From: Salinibacterium sp. NG253
GTDB taxonomy: Bacteria > Actinomycetota > Actinomycetes > Actinomycetales > Microbacteriaceae
Assembly (NCBI RefSeq): GCF_015864945.1
Contig: NZ_JADYWF010000001.1
Location: forward strand, 1,612,378 to 1,676,377
DNA: 64,000 bases
Direction of reading: 5' to 3'
A program made the position numbers and the translations under genes. The first letter of the stretch is position 1, and every line of letters begins with the position of its first letter. The notes below the pieces were generated by a model. That model was given only the letters and a program-made list of their open reading frames with translations. It was not told the DNA's origin and searched no databases. Shown in pieces: positions 53,103 to 61,579 of this stretch.

Positions 53103-53399
53103 CTAGACGAAGCTTTTGCCATCGAGAAACGCTTTTCTCCATGGCTCAATCGAAACCTCGCGGAACAACTCGACTTCCGAAAAGGGGTCGGCATCGATAT
53201 AGGCTTTCGCCTCCGCGTAGCTTTCAACATCAAGAAGGTAGATTCCTCCCGTCGGCTTGCCATCTGTCTCGCTGAGCTTCGCACCACACGCCAAGAGCTT
53301 CGCCTTCGTGGCCTCGAGGTAGTCGAGGTGACGACGGCGGTGTTCCGTTCTCAAGTCTTCGGATCCTGCTTTGTCGAATGTTTGGATGAAGTATGGCAC
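53103..53399 (-). CDS. YciI-like protein
   Basis: 98 residues, GTG start at 53397-53399. It has the YCII domain: MPYFIQTFDKAG, RRRHLDYLEATKAKLLACGA with the conserved His, GGIYLLDVESYAEAKAYIDADPF (about 51-73) and a terminal EPWRKAF. YciI-like proteins have a ferredoxin-like fold and include muconolactone isomerase-like and dehydrochlorinase enzymes. In a catabolic cluster it may isomerise a lactone intermediate or serve as an accessory; no reaction is proven. 63 nt downstream of the BVMO gene. Confidence 0.8.
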   Translation of the reverse strand: MPYFIQTFDKAGSEDLRTEHRRRHLDYLEATKAKLLACGAKLSETDGKPTGGIYLLDVESYAEAKAYIDADPFSEVELFREVSIEPWRKAFLDGKSFV

Positions 53400-53462
53400 T
53401 GTTTCTCTTTTCTTCTTGTCGTCACATTAACGAGTGATCGCGGGCGGTCTAGCCCTGTTCGC

Positions 53463-54986
53463 CTAGGCGAGGACCTTCTCTGCCGGAGCCCTGATCTCGT
53501 AGCCTGCAGAGTTGAAGATTCCGTTGTTCTCACGGAATCGACTCATGAAGTCGGGCCAAATTGTGGTCAGGCGGCCGTTGCGCTGATCGACATACCAGCT
53601 CTTGCATCCGCCATCCACCCACACTGTGCCTTGAGCTTTTTCGTTGACCATGTCGGCAAAACCGTCTTCTGCGTCGCGAGAGATCTCGATGCGTGTGGAA
53701 CCAGTCGCCTCAAGGTGCTCGAGCGCTCCCAAGATGTAGTTGATCTGGCATTCGATGACGAAGATGATCGAGCCTGCTCCGAGGCCGGAGTTGGGTCCGT
53801 TCATGATGAAAAGGTTGGGAAACCCGTTGACTGTGCTGCAGGCGTAGGCCTGCTCTCCACCTGACCAGCGATCAGCGAGGGACTCACCCTCGACCCCGTG
53901 AATGAGATAGGAGATGGGAAGATCGCTGGCCTCGAAACCCGTGCTCACGATCAACACGTCGAGTTCATGAGCCGTTCCGTCTTTCATGATCACAGAATTA
54001 CCCGAGATGCTGGCAATTCCGGTGGTCTCCAGCACCACGTTTTCCCGCTCGAAGGTGGGGTAGTACGTGTTTGAGATAAGGATGCGCTTGCATCCGATCG
54101 CGTAATCAGGAGTCAACCGCTCACGCAATTCGACGTTAGAAATCTGGTTCTCAAGGTGCCCCAGGGCCAGACCTGTGACCTTATTGATGAACGCCTCGAT
54201 ACCTCGACGCTGCGGGAAGCGAGCCTCGTTGGCCCAAAACAGCTCTCGACGGAGGTCTTTCGCGGTCTCGGGGAGGCGAGCGAACATGTTTTGCTCTGCT
54301 GGCGAGTATTCGCGGTCCATTCGCGGTACGACATACGGGGCCGATCGCTGGAAGACAGTCAACGTGCCCGCCTGCTGTGCCAGCTGCGGGATGATCTGGA
54401 TCGCGGAGGCACCGGTGCCAATGACACCTATTCGCTTTCCCGCGAGGTCAACATCGTGGTCCCAGCGCGCCGAATGAAACTTCTCGCCCTCGAATTCTTC
54501 GATGCCAGCGATGTCGGGGTACTTCGGGTCAGAGAGATGACCCGCTGCGGTGATAAACACACGCGCGGCATAGTGCCCGCTCGTAGTCGTGATCAACCAC
54601 TCATGGGAATCTTCATTCCACTCAGCCCGCACAACTTCGCTGTTAAACCGAAGATGCTGTTCGATTCCCTCTTGCGAGGAACAGTTCTTCAAGTATTCAA
54701 GGATCTCAGGTTGCTCTGCGTAGACCCTCGACCACTCCGGATTCGGCTTGAACGAGTAAGAGTACAAATGCGATTGGATGTCGCACGCCGCGCCCGGGTA
54801 GTGATTGTCGCGCCAGGTGCCACCCAAGGCCGACTCGCGCTCGAGCACGACGAAGGAATCTTGGCCTGAACGCTTAAGCTGCATGGCCATACCGAGGCCT
54901 GAAAAGCCCGAGCCCACGATCGCAACATCGACTCGCTGCACGTCGGTGTTAATCTGCGGTTCGTTCATTGTTGAAGAATGTGTCAT
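53463..54986 (-). CDS. FAD/NADPH Baeyer-Villiger-type monooxygenase
   Basis: 507 residues. First Rossmann motif GSGFSG (25-30), then LERESALGGTWRDNHYPGAACDI (48-70), which includes the GGTW block of class B flavoprotein monooxygenases. The BVMO fingerprint FxGxxxHxxxW is present as FEGEKFHSARW (165-175), and a second Rossmann motif GVIGTGASA at 187-195. It would insert oxygen next to a ketone, making an ester or lactone. ATG at 54984-54986 with AAAGGA 8 nt upstream. It is followed by YciI and lysR, and preceded by an alpha/beta hydrolase that could open the lactone. Confidence 0.9.
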   Translation of the reverse strand: MTHSSTMNEPQINTDVQRVDVAIVGSGFSGLGMAMQLKRSGQDSFVVLERESALGGTWRDNHYPGAACDIQSHLYSYSFKPNPEWSRVYAEQPEILEYLKNCSSQEGIEQHLRFNSEVVRAEWNEDSHEWLITTTSGHYAARVFITAAGHLSDPKYPDIAGIEEFEGEKFHSARWDHDVDLAGKRIGVIGTGASAIQIIPQLAQQAGTLTVFQRSAPYVVPRMDREYSPAEQNMFARLPETAKDLRRELFWANEARFPQRRGIEAFINKVTGLALGHLENQISNVELRERLTPDYAIGCKRILISNTYYPTFERENVVLETTGIASISGNSVIMKDGTAHELDVLIVSTGFEASDLPISYLIHGVEGESLADRWSGGEQAYACSTVNGFPNLFIMNGPNSGLGAGSIIFVIECQINYILGALEHLEATGSTRIEISRDAEDGFADMVNEKAQGTVWVDGGCKSWYVDQRNGRLTTIWPDFMSRFRENNGIFNSAGYEIRAPAEKVLA

Positions 54987-55007
54987 GGCAGTTCCTTTCT
55001 CAGGAGA

Positions 55008-55853
55008 TCAAGCGTCAGTTTTGGCGAGAATGCCGCCCGCAGGATGAGCGTGCGGTTCGGCGACAAAGGTGTCGATTAGAACAAAGAGTTCAGCGGGCCT
55101 CTCGTTGACCACCGCATGACCGGCCTGAACCTCGGCGTAACGCGCATCCGGGATCGCTCCAAAAATCTCGCGACTGTGACGGATGTTGACCATCTGATCG
55201 TGGATGCAACCGATCACTAGCGTCGGTGCTGAAATCGTCATGACTTCGGCCTCGATGTCAATCGAGCGATTAAGCTCCATCACTCGCGGCGACATGCTCG
55301 CGGCGCGCACCTTCGCCACGATCTCGGCGTAGTCGTATTCGGTGCGGCTCGTCAGGTACGCCGCGCTATAGCTCGCGTACAACACGAAGTCCGGCAGTGC
55401 GGGCGAGCCTGCGTCATGGAGTTCTTTCCAGATTCCATTGCGCAGCAGCTGGTGACGATCAGTTTTCATCCAGCCGGCGATCAGCACGAGCGCGGCAACC
55501 GTTTCGGGGTGGCGCGCGGCGAGCGCTTCGGCTACGACTGCGCCGAGCGAGTATCCGACCAGCGCAACGGGGCGCCCTGGTGCGCGATCTTCGATGACCG
55601 CGAGCGCCTGAGCGACGTAGTGCTCCAAGGTGAGTTCAACTTCTTCTGGCGGCAATACGAAGTCAAACGTGATTACGCGCCGGGTGAACGCGAGCATGGG
55701 GAACAGCGCCCAGAAGTTGCGCTCGGCCGGGCCACCGCTGCCGTGAAGAAGAACGACGGGCGGCTCATCGTGGCCGACTCCGCTGTCGTAATACGGAACC
55801 ATGACGCCATCTACATCGATGACGCCCTCGGTGAGGTGGGGATAGAGAGCCAA
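55008..55853 (-). CDS. Alpha/beta hydrolase
   Basis: 281 residues. I chose the TTG at 55851-55853 because GAGGAACG precedes it and MALYPHLTEG fits the alignment region. Oxyanion motif LHGSGG (36-41), nucleophile Ser102 in VGYSLGA, acid Asp219 in CIHDQ and His246 in QAGHAV. Sequence resembles hydrolases of meta-cleavage products or lactones. Located 21 nt before the BVMO gene, so ester or lactone hydrolysis in the same pathway is likely. It follows the tetR gene by 48 nt. Confidence 0.85.
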   Translation of the reverse strand: MALYPHLTEGVIDVDGVMVPYYDSGVGHDEPPVVLLHGSGGPAERNFWALFPMLAFTRRVITFDFVLPPEEVELTLEHYVAQALAVIEDRAPGRPVALVGYSLGAVVAEALAARHPETVAALVLIAGWMKTDRHQLLRNGIWKELHDAGSPALPDFVLYASYSAAYLTSRTEYDYAEIVAKVRAASMSPRVMELNRSIDIEAEVMTISAPTLVIGCIHDQMVNIRHSREIFGAIPDARYAEVQAGHAVVNERPAELFVLIDTFVAEPHAHPAGGILAKTDA

Positions 55854-55901
55854 CGTTCCTCTGCTTTCGTGTGAAGTGCTGCGTGTAATGGACGAGAGTG
55901 T

Positions 55902-56591
55902 CTAAAGTGGCGGTTCGATCACCAGTGGGTCGAGTTGCGCATTGAGGCGAGCGTGTACCCGCTGCCAGATGGTGCTCGGCTCAAAGCCTCGAGTTGGCGT
56001 GCGATCGACCTCGTGGATGAAGATGCCGTGACAGTTCTGCGCAACGCTGAGAGCGTCAACGCGCGAAAGTAGCGCCCCTGCGGCTTGCCCCTCGGCAAGG
56101 ATTGACCGCACGCGCTCGATGAGACGGTCACCCTGGGCAATAGTGCGGGCACGACCTGCGCTAGTCATGTCGAAACCTTGACGCAGGTAAAGCGCAGCGT
56201 TCGCGGGATCTTGCAGATAAAACGCTGCACGACCCTCATAGAAACTCCGCACTCGAGCGCAGTACCACTCCCCTGCACCTTCGGCGCCGACTGCTTCAGT
56301 CGCCAAGTCGTCGGCGCTCTGGAGTTCATCGAGGAGCGCATCCATGCGGTCGCCGTATGCAAGCGTCAGGAGCTCGTCTTTTGAACCAACGTAGCGAAAG
56401 AGTGTTGCTTCGCCGATGCCAGCGTGCTGTGCGACTTCGCGCGTTGTGATCTCGCTGAATGGCTTGCGCGCAAGAAGGTCTACGGCCGCCGCTCGGATGC
56501 GTCGGGTGACCTCACGCTTGGACTGCTCGCGAAGGCCCAACGGTGCGGATGCTTCTGCCGCAACTACCGGCTGAGAAACTTCTTCGTTCAT
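55902..56591 (-). CDS. TetR-family transcriptional regulator
   Basis: 229 residues from the ATG at 56589-56591, with GGAGG 6 nt upstream; longer in-frame starts run through the operator. The HTH lies at about 25-70: SKREVTRRIRAAAVDLLARKP, then ITTREVAQHAGIGEATLFRYVGSKDELLTLAYG. The C-terminal ligand domain is not recognisable. A perfect palindrome (56638-56653) stands 47 nt upstream, between this gene and the SDR gene. It is probably the repressor of the BVMO/hydrolase genes downstream and of the divergent SDR gene. Confidence 0.9.
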   Translation of the reverse strand: MNEEVSQPVVAAEASAPLGLREQSKREVTRRIRAAAVDLLARKPFSEITTREVAQHAGIGEATLFRYVGSKDELLTLAYGDRMDALLDELQSADDLATEAVGAEGAGEWYCARVRSFYEGRAAFYLQDPANAALYLRQGFDMTSAGRARTIAQGDRLIERVRSILAEGQAAGALLSRVDALSVAQNCHGIFIHEVDRTPTRGFEPSTIWQRVHARLNAQLDPLVIEPPL

Positions 56592-56637
56592 CAGTGCCTC
56601 CGTAAAGAACCAGGAATGATTGTCGTTCACCCGATAC

Positions 56638-56653
56638 TGATAGTACACTATCA
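56638..56653. promoter_or_regulatory. Probable TetR operator
   Basis: TGATAGT-AC-ACTATCA is a perfect 16-bp palindrome in the tetR/SDR divergent gap (206 bp), with the dimensions and TGATAGTxx symmetry seen in many TetR-family operators. It lies 47 nt before the tetR ATG and 145 nt before the SDR ATG. Confidence 0.75.
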
Positions 56654-56797
56654 AAGCGGAGTGCACTCTCATAATATTTCGAACAACGAAACCGCCTCGC
56701 GTTTAAGCGCCCGCGCGGGAGAGTCGCTCCCTAAGCTGAGCACGGCCGGCATCCGTGCTTACGCTCCGCGAACACATATCAAAGAGGAGAGTGTGCA

Positions 56798-57496
56798 ATG
56801 TCAGAACGAGTACTCATTACAGGCGGCGCCGGCGGGATTGGTGTCGCGATCGCGGCGCGAGCAATCGAGGAAGGCTACGAGCCGGTCGTGATCGACCGAG
56901 TCGGCTCCGGCATCATCGCCGACCTTTCTGACCCTGTCGAAACAGCAGAGGCTCTTCAAGAAGCACTCCGCGGAGGCCCCATCACCCGCCTCGTCAACAA
57001 CGTGGGCATGATCAAAGTGTCCCGCCTCGAAGACTTGAGTCTTGAAGAACTCGAAATGACCTGGGCCGTCAACACCCGCACCGCGGTACAGTGTGCGCAA
57101 GCCGTGCTCCCCAGCATGAAGGAAGCCAACTTCGGCCGCATCGTCAACATCTCATCGCGTGCCGCGCTCGGCAAAGAAGGCCGCTCGGCGTACGCCGCAA
57201 GCAAGGCCGCGCTTATGGGGCTCACCCGCACATGGTCGCTCGAACTCGGAGTACATGGGGTAACCGTCAATACGCTGGGACCGGGCCCGATTCGCACCCC
57301 AATGTTTGAAGCGGCAAACCCTCCGGGGGAACCCGCGACCGAAGCGATCATCAACGGCATCCCCATGAAACGCATGGGAGAGCCCGAAGACATCGCCCAC
57401 AGCGTTGCCTACTTCCTTGACGCCCGCACGGGTTTCGTCACAGGCCAGACCCTTTTCGTCTGCGGCGGAAAGAGCGTCGGCCAGGTCGGTATGTAA
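56798..57496 (+). CDS. Short-chain dehydrogenase/reductase
   Basis: 232 residues, classical SDR. Cofactor motif GGAGGIG (9-15), NNVG (67-70), catalytic Ser119, Tyr132 and Lys136 (YAASK), and PGPIRTPM (about 167-174). The short first beta-alpha units and VIDRVGSG suggest NAD(H) preference. It would oxidise an alcohol to a ketone or the reverse. The AGGAGAG site ends 7 nt before the ATG. Divergent from tetR, with a terminator shared with the convergent cyclase-family gene. Confidence 0.9.
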   Translation: MSERVLITGGAGGIGVAIAARAIEEGYEPVVIDRVGSGIIADLSDPVETAEALQEALRGGPITRLVNNVGMIKVSRLEDLSLEELEMTWAVNTRTAVQCAQAVLPSMKEANFGRIVNISSRAALGKEGRSAYAASKAALMGLTRTWSLELGVHGVTVNTLGPGPIRTPMFEAANPPGEPATEAIINGIPMKRMGEPEDIAHSVAYFLDARTGFVTGQTLFVCGGKSVGQVGM

Positions 57497-57530
57497 CCCA
57501 GGCGCCCGTCGCCTCCGCCACCAACGATCG

Positions 57531-57572
57531 GAACGCCCGCCCCGAGCACACAAGATCTCGGAGCGGGCGTTC
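57531..57572. terminator. Bidirectional terminator between SDR and cyclase-family genes
   Basis: Arms 57531-57546 and 57557-57572 pair over 16 bp with one mismatch and a 10-nt loop. It lies 35 nt after the SDR stop and 12 nt after the convergent cyclase-family stop, so it serves both. Confidence 0.85.
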
Positions 57573-57583
57573 TCGTTAATGCC

Positions 57584-58642
57584 TTAGACGGTCGCGACCG
57601 GAGTAACCGGTGATCCGACCGCGCCACTCAGCATCAACGGCGGCGCGGTGAGAAGAAAGCTCGTGCGCTTATTTTCGCGCAACCAGTGAGCCAATGGCGT
57701 CAATCGCCAGAGTTCGCCCAGATGAACCCCCAGCTTGAACAAGCAGTGCTCATGCAACGGCAGTATCGAAGCTGAATGCTCAGTGCGAACGCCGGGGTAG
57801 TTCTCAACCGCATAGTTATCGGCCGCAATAGCAACGATTCCGGAGTCGGTGATCCACTGCAGAAGTTGCTGATCCGTGCCGTCGAGCACAGCTCCGCGTC
57901 GCGCGAGCTCCTCGGGGTCAGGATCGCCACCGCTTTCCATGATGTATTCCACGAAACCAGTGTGGACGAGCACCATATCGCCCGGCTCAATCACAATGTC
58001 GTCGGTCTCGAGCACATGGCGCCACTGCTCAAATCCAATGACCTGACGCTCCAGGCCAAAGTGCGCCGCGAGGTCCACCAGGACTGCGCGCCCCTGCACT
58101 CCCGTTTGCGCCATATTCTCAATGCCGAGAGCGTGTGCGTGAGCTGTTTCTTCGACAGCCGCTCCTTGGCGCAGCCCCGACTCCGCAACATCGCTGGTGC
58201 CCGCAATATCGGTACCGGCACGATAGCCGTTGTAATAAACCGGAACCGGGGATCCGCTTCCATCAACGTCAAACTTCGAACCAGCATGAGCGAAGGAATC
58301 CCACTGGGTGGAGTACTGAAGGTAAATGACCGCGAGGTCATCAGAAAGAACATCGGTGCGTCCGGGATCGAGGGCGCCCAGATCTACGTTGTAGTTCACG
58401 ATGGTGTCCGTGCGCTGTGTGGGGCGGATGACGGGCGGATGCCGCGCCGCGTTCAAGAGCGACACCTTGGGGTAGTCGAGCGGCATACTGAGCGAGAAGG
58501 TCTCCCCCGCGGTCACGGTGCGGACTCCTCGAAGCGTCGTTTCAGCCGAGAGCATGTTGAGCCTCCCCCGTTGGTCGTCAGCGCCCCAGTCTCCCCACGT
58601 GGATCCGCTCGGGCGATTAGTCCATCTCTTCTGTTCGGCCAC
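57584..58642 (-). CDS. Cyclase-family metal-dependent hydrolase (kynurenine formamidase-like)
   Basis: 352 residues, GTG start at 58640-58642. Matches the Cyclase (PF04199) family: LSMPLDYPKV at 51-60, and the metal motif in the variant form STQWDSFAH (111-119) where relatives have HxGTHxDxPxH; NYAVENYP and LPLHEHCLF lie near 260-300. Family members hydrolyse amides or lactones (isatin hydrolase, kynurenine formamidase). The longer N-terminus and Gln in the first metal position are typical of a distinct subgroup. It probably hydrolyses an ester, amide or lactone in this catabolic island. Confidence 0.82.
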   Translation of the reverse strand: MAEQKRWTNRPSGSTWGDWGADDQRGRLNMLSAETTLRGVRTVTAGETFSLSMPLDYPKVSLLNAARHPPVIRPTQRTDTIVNYNVDLGALDPGRTDVLSDDLAVIYLQYSTQWDSFAHAGSKFDVDGSGSPVPVYYNGYRAGTDIAGTSDVAESGLRQGAAVEETAHAHALGIENMAQTGVQGRAVLVDLAAHFGLERQVIGFEQWRHVLETDDIVIEPGDMVLVHTGFVEYIMESGGDPDPEELARRGAVLDGTDQQLLQWITDSGIVAIAADNYAVENYPGVRTEHSASILPLHEHCLFKLGVHLGELWRLTPLAHWLRENKRTSFLLTAPPLMLSGAVGSPVTPVATV

Positions 58643-58734
58643 GATGCCTCGCCTTTCTCTCGTTGTGCTCTCGTTCCATGACAGTGTGCGTCAACGCGCT
58701 CACTGCAGCGAAACACCGCTGCCGTGAGCGCACT

Positions 58735-58776
58735 ACGCCGTGCCGCCCCAAGCTGATGCTTGAGACGGCACGGCGT
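58735..58776 (-). terminator. Terminator after the Liv-type binding-protein gene
   Basis: Perfect 11-bp arms ACGCCGTGCCG (58735-58745) and CGGCACGGCGT (58766-58776), with an inner AGC/GCT pair in the 20-nt loop. It begins 18 nt after the stop at 58795. Confidence 0.75.
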
Positions 58777-58794
58777 TGATAGTGCGGCTAATTC

Positions 58795-60075
58795 TTACTG
58801 CTCGCCCCAGCCCGGGAGCGGTACCAAGGCAGGCTCAGCGAATGCGTTCTCCTCCGGGAAGACTACGTATGCTTCCCCGTCTTGCCACTGGTTCACGCTG
58901 TAGCTGAACATTTCGTTCTGGCCGGTCTCATCGAACTTAACGCCGTCGCTGTTCAACAAGCTTCCTTCAGGCAACTCGAATGTTGAAGCAGCTGCGATGA
59001 AAGCAGCAGCGGTCGGCTCGTCTGCCTCGCGCAGAATCTGGAACGCGGTCCAGACCCCATCGAATCCCATTACCGCGTGAGCACCGGCCGCGTGGCCGTA
59101 CTCCGCTTCGTAGCGTTCGTAGAATTCCGCAGCCTTCTCGCGAGTCTCTTCGCTCAGAGCATTTTCGTTAACGCTAGCGGTCGGTCCAATGCTGAACACT
59201 CCGTTAGCGTCGTTTCCCATGGCCTCGAGCCACGGAAGGTCGTTGTGCGCTCCACCGGTGCCGATGACAGCTTCAGGCTGGAAGCCCGATGCCTTCATAG
59301 CGCGACCCAAGGCGACAGCATCCACGGGGTACGAGGCCGCCATCAGAATGTCGGGCGCTGCGTCCTTGATAGTAAGGGCGATCGGCGCGAAGTCAGTGGT
59401 GTCTCCCGCGTAGGAGGTGCTGAAGGCCAGAGGCGGCAGACCCTCGGCCTCGAGAGCGGCTTCGATTCCCGCGGCGATGTCATTACCGTAGGAACTGTCA
59501 AGCCCTGCGAAGCCAATCGACAGCGACTTCGGGTCGACACCCAGCTGCTCAGCGACCACCTCGACAGCAACAGCAACAGCTGTAGCGCCCTGTCCAGCCG
59601 CGTGGCCGTTGACGCGGTAGATACCCGCGAAGCCCTGGTTGGTAACTTCCATCGACTGCGCCGCGACCTCAACGAGCACTCCGCCTGCACGGGAGATCAC
59701 TGGAGCGGATGCCAACGCAATTGCGGAACCGTAAGAACCGACTGCGATATCAATATCAAGGTTCACCAACCGTTCGGCGCCCTGACGAGAAGCGTCAGCA
59801 TCTGATGCGTCAATCTTCTCCCATTCGACCATCTTGTCGTGGATACCGCCGTCGTCGTTGATCATCTGACGGGCGATCTCGGTTCCCTGAAACATCTCAG
59901 TTCCGAGTGAAGCGAGCGCTCCTGTTTGAGGGAAAAGGCTTCCGATCGTGAGGGTGTCTTCGTCTGAGCCTGATCCAGAACCGCCGCCAGAACAAGCCGA
60001 AGCGGTCAGCGCGATTGCCGTGACGATCGCGAATGCTTTGGCCACGGTCTTGCCGCGCCGTTGCGAGTGTGCCAT
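58795..60075 (-). CDS. Branched-chain amino acid-type ABC transporter substrate-binding lipoprotein (LivJ/K-like)
   Basis: 426 residues. The lipobox LTASAC puts the lipidated Cys at 28, followed by a Gly/Ser linker. Peripla_BP_6 fold: LTIGSLFPQTGALASLGTEMFQG, ARQMINDDGGI, then YGSAIALASAPVISRAGGVLVE and AGDTTDFAPIALTIKDAAPD (about 207-226). These proteins bind amino acids, amides, urea, benzoate-like acids and other compounds. ATG at 60073-60075 with AAGGAGA upstream. It is the last gene of the liv-type operon, so it is downstream of its own transporter. Confidence 0.9.
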   Translation of the reverse strand: MAHSQRRGKTVAKAFAIVTAIALTASACSGGGSGSGSDEDTLTIGSLFPQTGALASLGTEMFQGTEIARQMINDDGGIHDKMVEWEKIDASDADASRQGAERLVNLDIDIAVGSYGSAIALASAPVISRAGGVLVEVAAQSMEVTNQGFAGIYRVNGHAAGQGATAVAVAVEVVAEQLGVDPKSLSIGFAGLDSSYGNDIAAGIEAALEAEGLPPLAFSTSYAGDTTDFAPIALTIKDAAPDILMAASYPVDAVALGRAMKASGFQPEAVIGTGGAHNDLPWLEAMGNDANGVFSIGPTASVNENALSEETREKAAEFYERYEAEYGHAAGAHAVMGFDGVWTAFQILREADEPTAAAFIAAASTFELPEGSLLNSDGVKFDETGQNEMFSYSVNQWQDGEAYVVFPEENAFAEPALVPLPGWGEQ

Positions 60076-60124
60076 GTCTCTCCTTGGTTAGTTTGCTGCT
60101 GTGATGTGAGGTGGAGCTGTTGCA

Positions 60125-60142
60125 CGGATGCGGCTGCATCCG
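60125..60142 (-). terminator. Intercistronic CGGATGC hairpin between the LivF-like and binding-protein genes
   Basis: CGGATGC (60125-60131) and GCATCCG (60136-60142) around a 4-nt loop, 15 nt after the livF-like stop. Too short to be a strong terminator; it matches the recurrent intercistronic element of this window. Confidence 0.5.
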
Positions 60143-60156
60143 GCGGACGTTGCGTT

Positions 60157-60861
60157 TTAGATACCGAGATATGCGCGTTGCAATTCGGCGTTCTCCCGAA
60201 GCTCACTCGCTGGGCCGCTCAGCGTGACCCGCCCACGTTCGAGAACGTAGGCGTGGTCGGCGATGGCCAACGACTGAACCATGTTCTGTTCAACGAGAAG
60301 CACGGTCACTCCCGTGTCCCGAATCTTCTGAACGACACGGAAGACATCCGCAATAATCTGCGGCGCGAGACCTAGCGACGGCTCGTCGAGAAGAACGAGA
60401 CGAGGCTTCGACATGAGTGCTCGAGCGATCGCGCACTGCTGCTGCTCGCCACCGCTCATCAAGCCCGCAAATTGTTTACGACGCTCCTTCAGAATCGGGA
60501 ACAGCTCAAACGCTTCATCGAGCAACTCCCGAATCTGTGGTCGAGAGGTTCGCGGACGAGTGCCGAGAATGAGGTTTTCTTCGACCGACATCCGCGGGAA
60601 CAATCGTCGCCCTTCCGGCGAGTGGGCGAGCCCCTTACTGATGATCTCGAAGCTCGGGCGGTTGGTAATGTCGTGGCCATCGAACTCGATGGTTCCCGCC
60701 GACACCTTCTCAAGCCCAGACACAGCTTTCAATGTCGTTGATTTACCGGCGCCGTTAGCGCCCAACAGGGCCACAATCTGCCCGGTGCCCACTTCGATAG
60801 ACACATCGTTGAGCACTTGCGCGCCATCGTATGAGAGTGAAATTCCCTTAACACTAAGCAT
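60157..60861 (-). CDS. livF: Branched-chain-type ABC transporter ATP-binding protein (LivF-like)
   Basis: 234 residues from the ATG at 60859-60861, overlapping the livG-like stop by 8 bp. Walker A LGANGAGKST (33-42), signature MSGGEQQQ, Walker B LVLLDEPSLGLAPQI (about 157-171) and LLVEQN. The 'PEGRRLFPRMSVEENL' block is typical of LivF. It pairs with the LivG-like ATPase. Confidence 0.93.
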   Translation of the reverse strand: MLSVKGISLSYDGAQVLNDVSIEVGTGQIVALLGANGAGKSTTLKAVSGLEKVSAGTIEFDGHDITNRPSFEIISKGLAHSPEGRRLFPRMSVEENLILGTRPRTSRPQIRELLDEAFELFPILKERRKQFAGLMSGGEQQQCAIARALMSKPRLVLLDEPSLGLAPQIIADVFRVVQKIRDTGVTVLLVEQNMVQSLAIADHAYVLERGRVTLSGPASELRENAELQRAYLGI

Positions 60862-61579
60862 TGGATGCCTCGCTTCCCAGATACGCCTCGATAACGCCCG
60901 GGTCTTGAGCAACCTCGGTGGGAGTTCCTTCGGCCAGGTTCCGACCTCGGTTAATAACGACGATGTGGTCGGAGACGCTCATCACCGCTTCCATGTGGTG
61001 TTCGACGAGCAGCACTGCGATTCCACGCTCAGGGAGCTTGCGAATGAACTCGACCATGATATTGACCTCGCTCGGGCCTAGGCCGCCCATAACCTCGTCG
61101 AGCAAAACCACGTTGGGGCCCGTCGACAGTACGCGTGCCACCTCAACAATCTTGCGGGTTCCGATCGAAAGCGACGTCGCACTCTGGTCGCGGTACTCGC
61201 CGAGATCGAGCTCTTCAATGAGCGCATCCGCTTCCTTCTTCGCTTGGCGAACGGAGGAAGTGCGGTTGAGCGCACCCACGACGATATTGTCGCGAACCGA
61301 GAGCGACGGCAATCCACGTACTCGCTGGAAGGTGCGAGCCAGCCCCATGTTGCAGAGCTTCTCGGGAAGCATCGAAGTGACATTACGACCGTCGTAGACG
61401 ACCGCCCCACTATCCGGGCGCATAAAGCCCGAGATGACGTTGAAGATAGTTGTCTTGCCCGCACCATTGGGCCCGATCACGCTCGTGACGTGACCAGCCT
61501 GCGCCTCCAGCGACAGGTTGTCGAGAATCTTGAGCCCACCGCGAGCCAAGTTGATGTTTTGAACGCTGAGGATGCTCAC
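60854..61579 (-). CDS. livG: Branched-chain-type ABC transporter ATP-binding protein (LivG-like)
   Basis: 241 residues, GTG start at 61577-61579 overlapping the livM-like stop by 4 bp. Walker A IGPNGAGKTT (36-45), then FNVISGFMRPDSG and LARTFQRVRGLPSLSV. The signature region is SLSIGTRKIVEVARVL, a variant without the classical SGG, followed by Walker B VVLLDEVMGGLGP (about 155-167) and LLVEHHM. The degenerate signature is usual in LivG proteins. Confidence 0.92.
   Translation of the reverse strand: MSILSVQNINLARGGLKILDNLSLEAQAGHVTSVIGPNGAGKTTIFNVISGFMRPDSGAVVYDGRNVTSMLPEKLCNMGLARTFQRVRGLPSLSVRDNIVVGALNRTSSVRQAKKEADALIEELDLGEYRDQSATSLSIGTRKIVEVARVLSTGPNVVLLDEVMGGLGPSEVNIMVEFIRKLPERGIAVLLVEHHMEAVMSVSDHIVVINRGRNLAEGTPTEVAQDPGVIEAYLGSEASNA

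Noticed and set aside
61066-61200. Degenerate ABC signature in the LivG-like protein as a sign of inactivation
   Set aside because: SLSIG-type signatures are usual in LivG ATPases; Walker A and B are intact.
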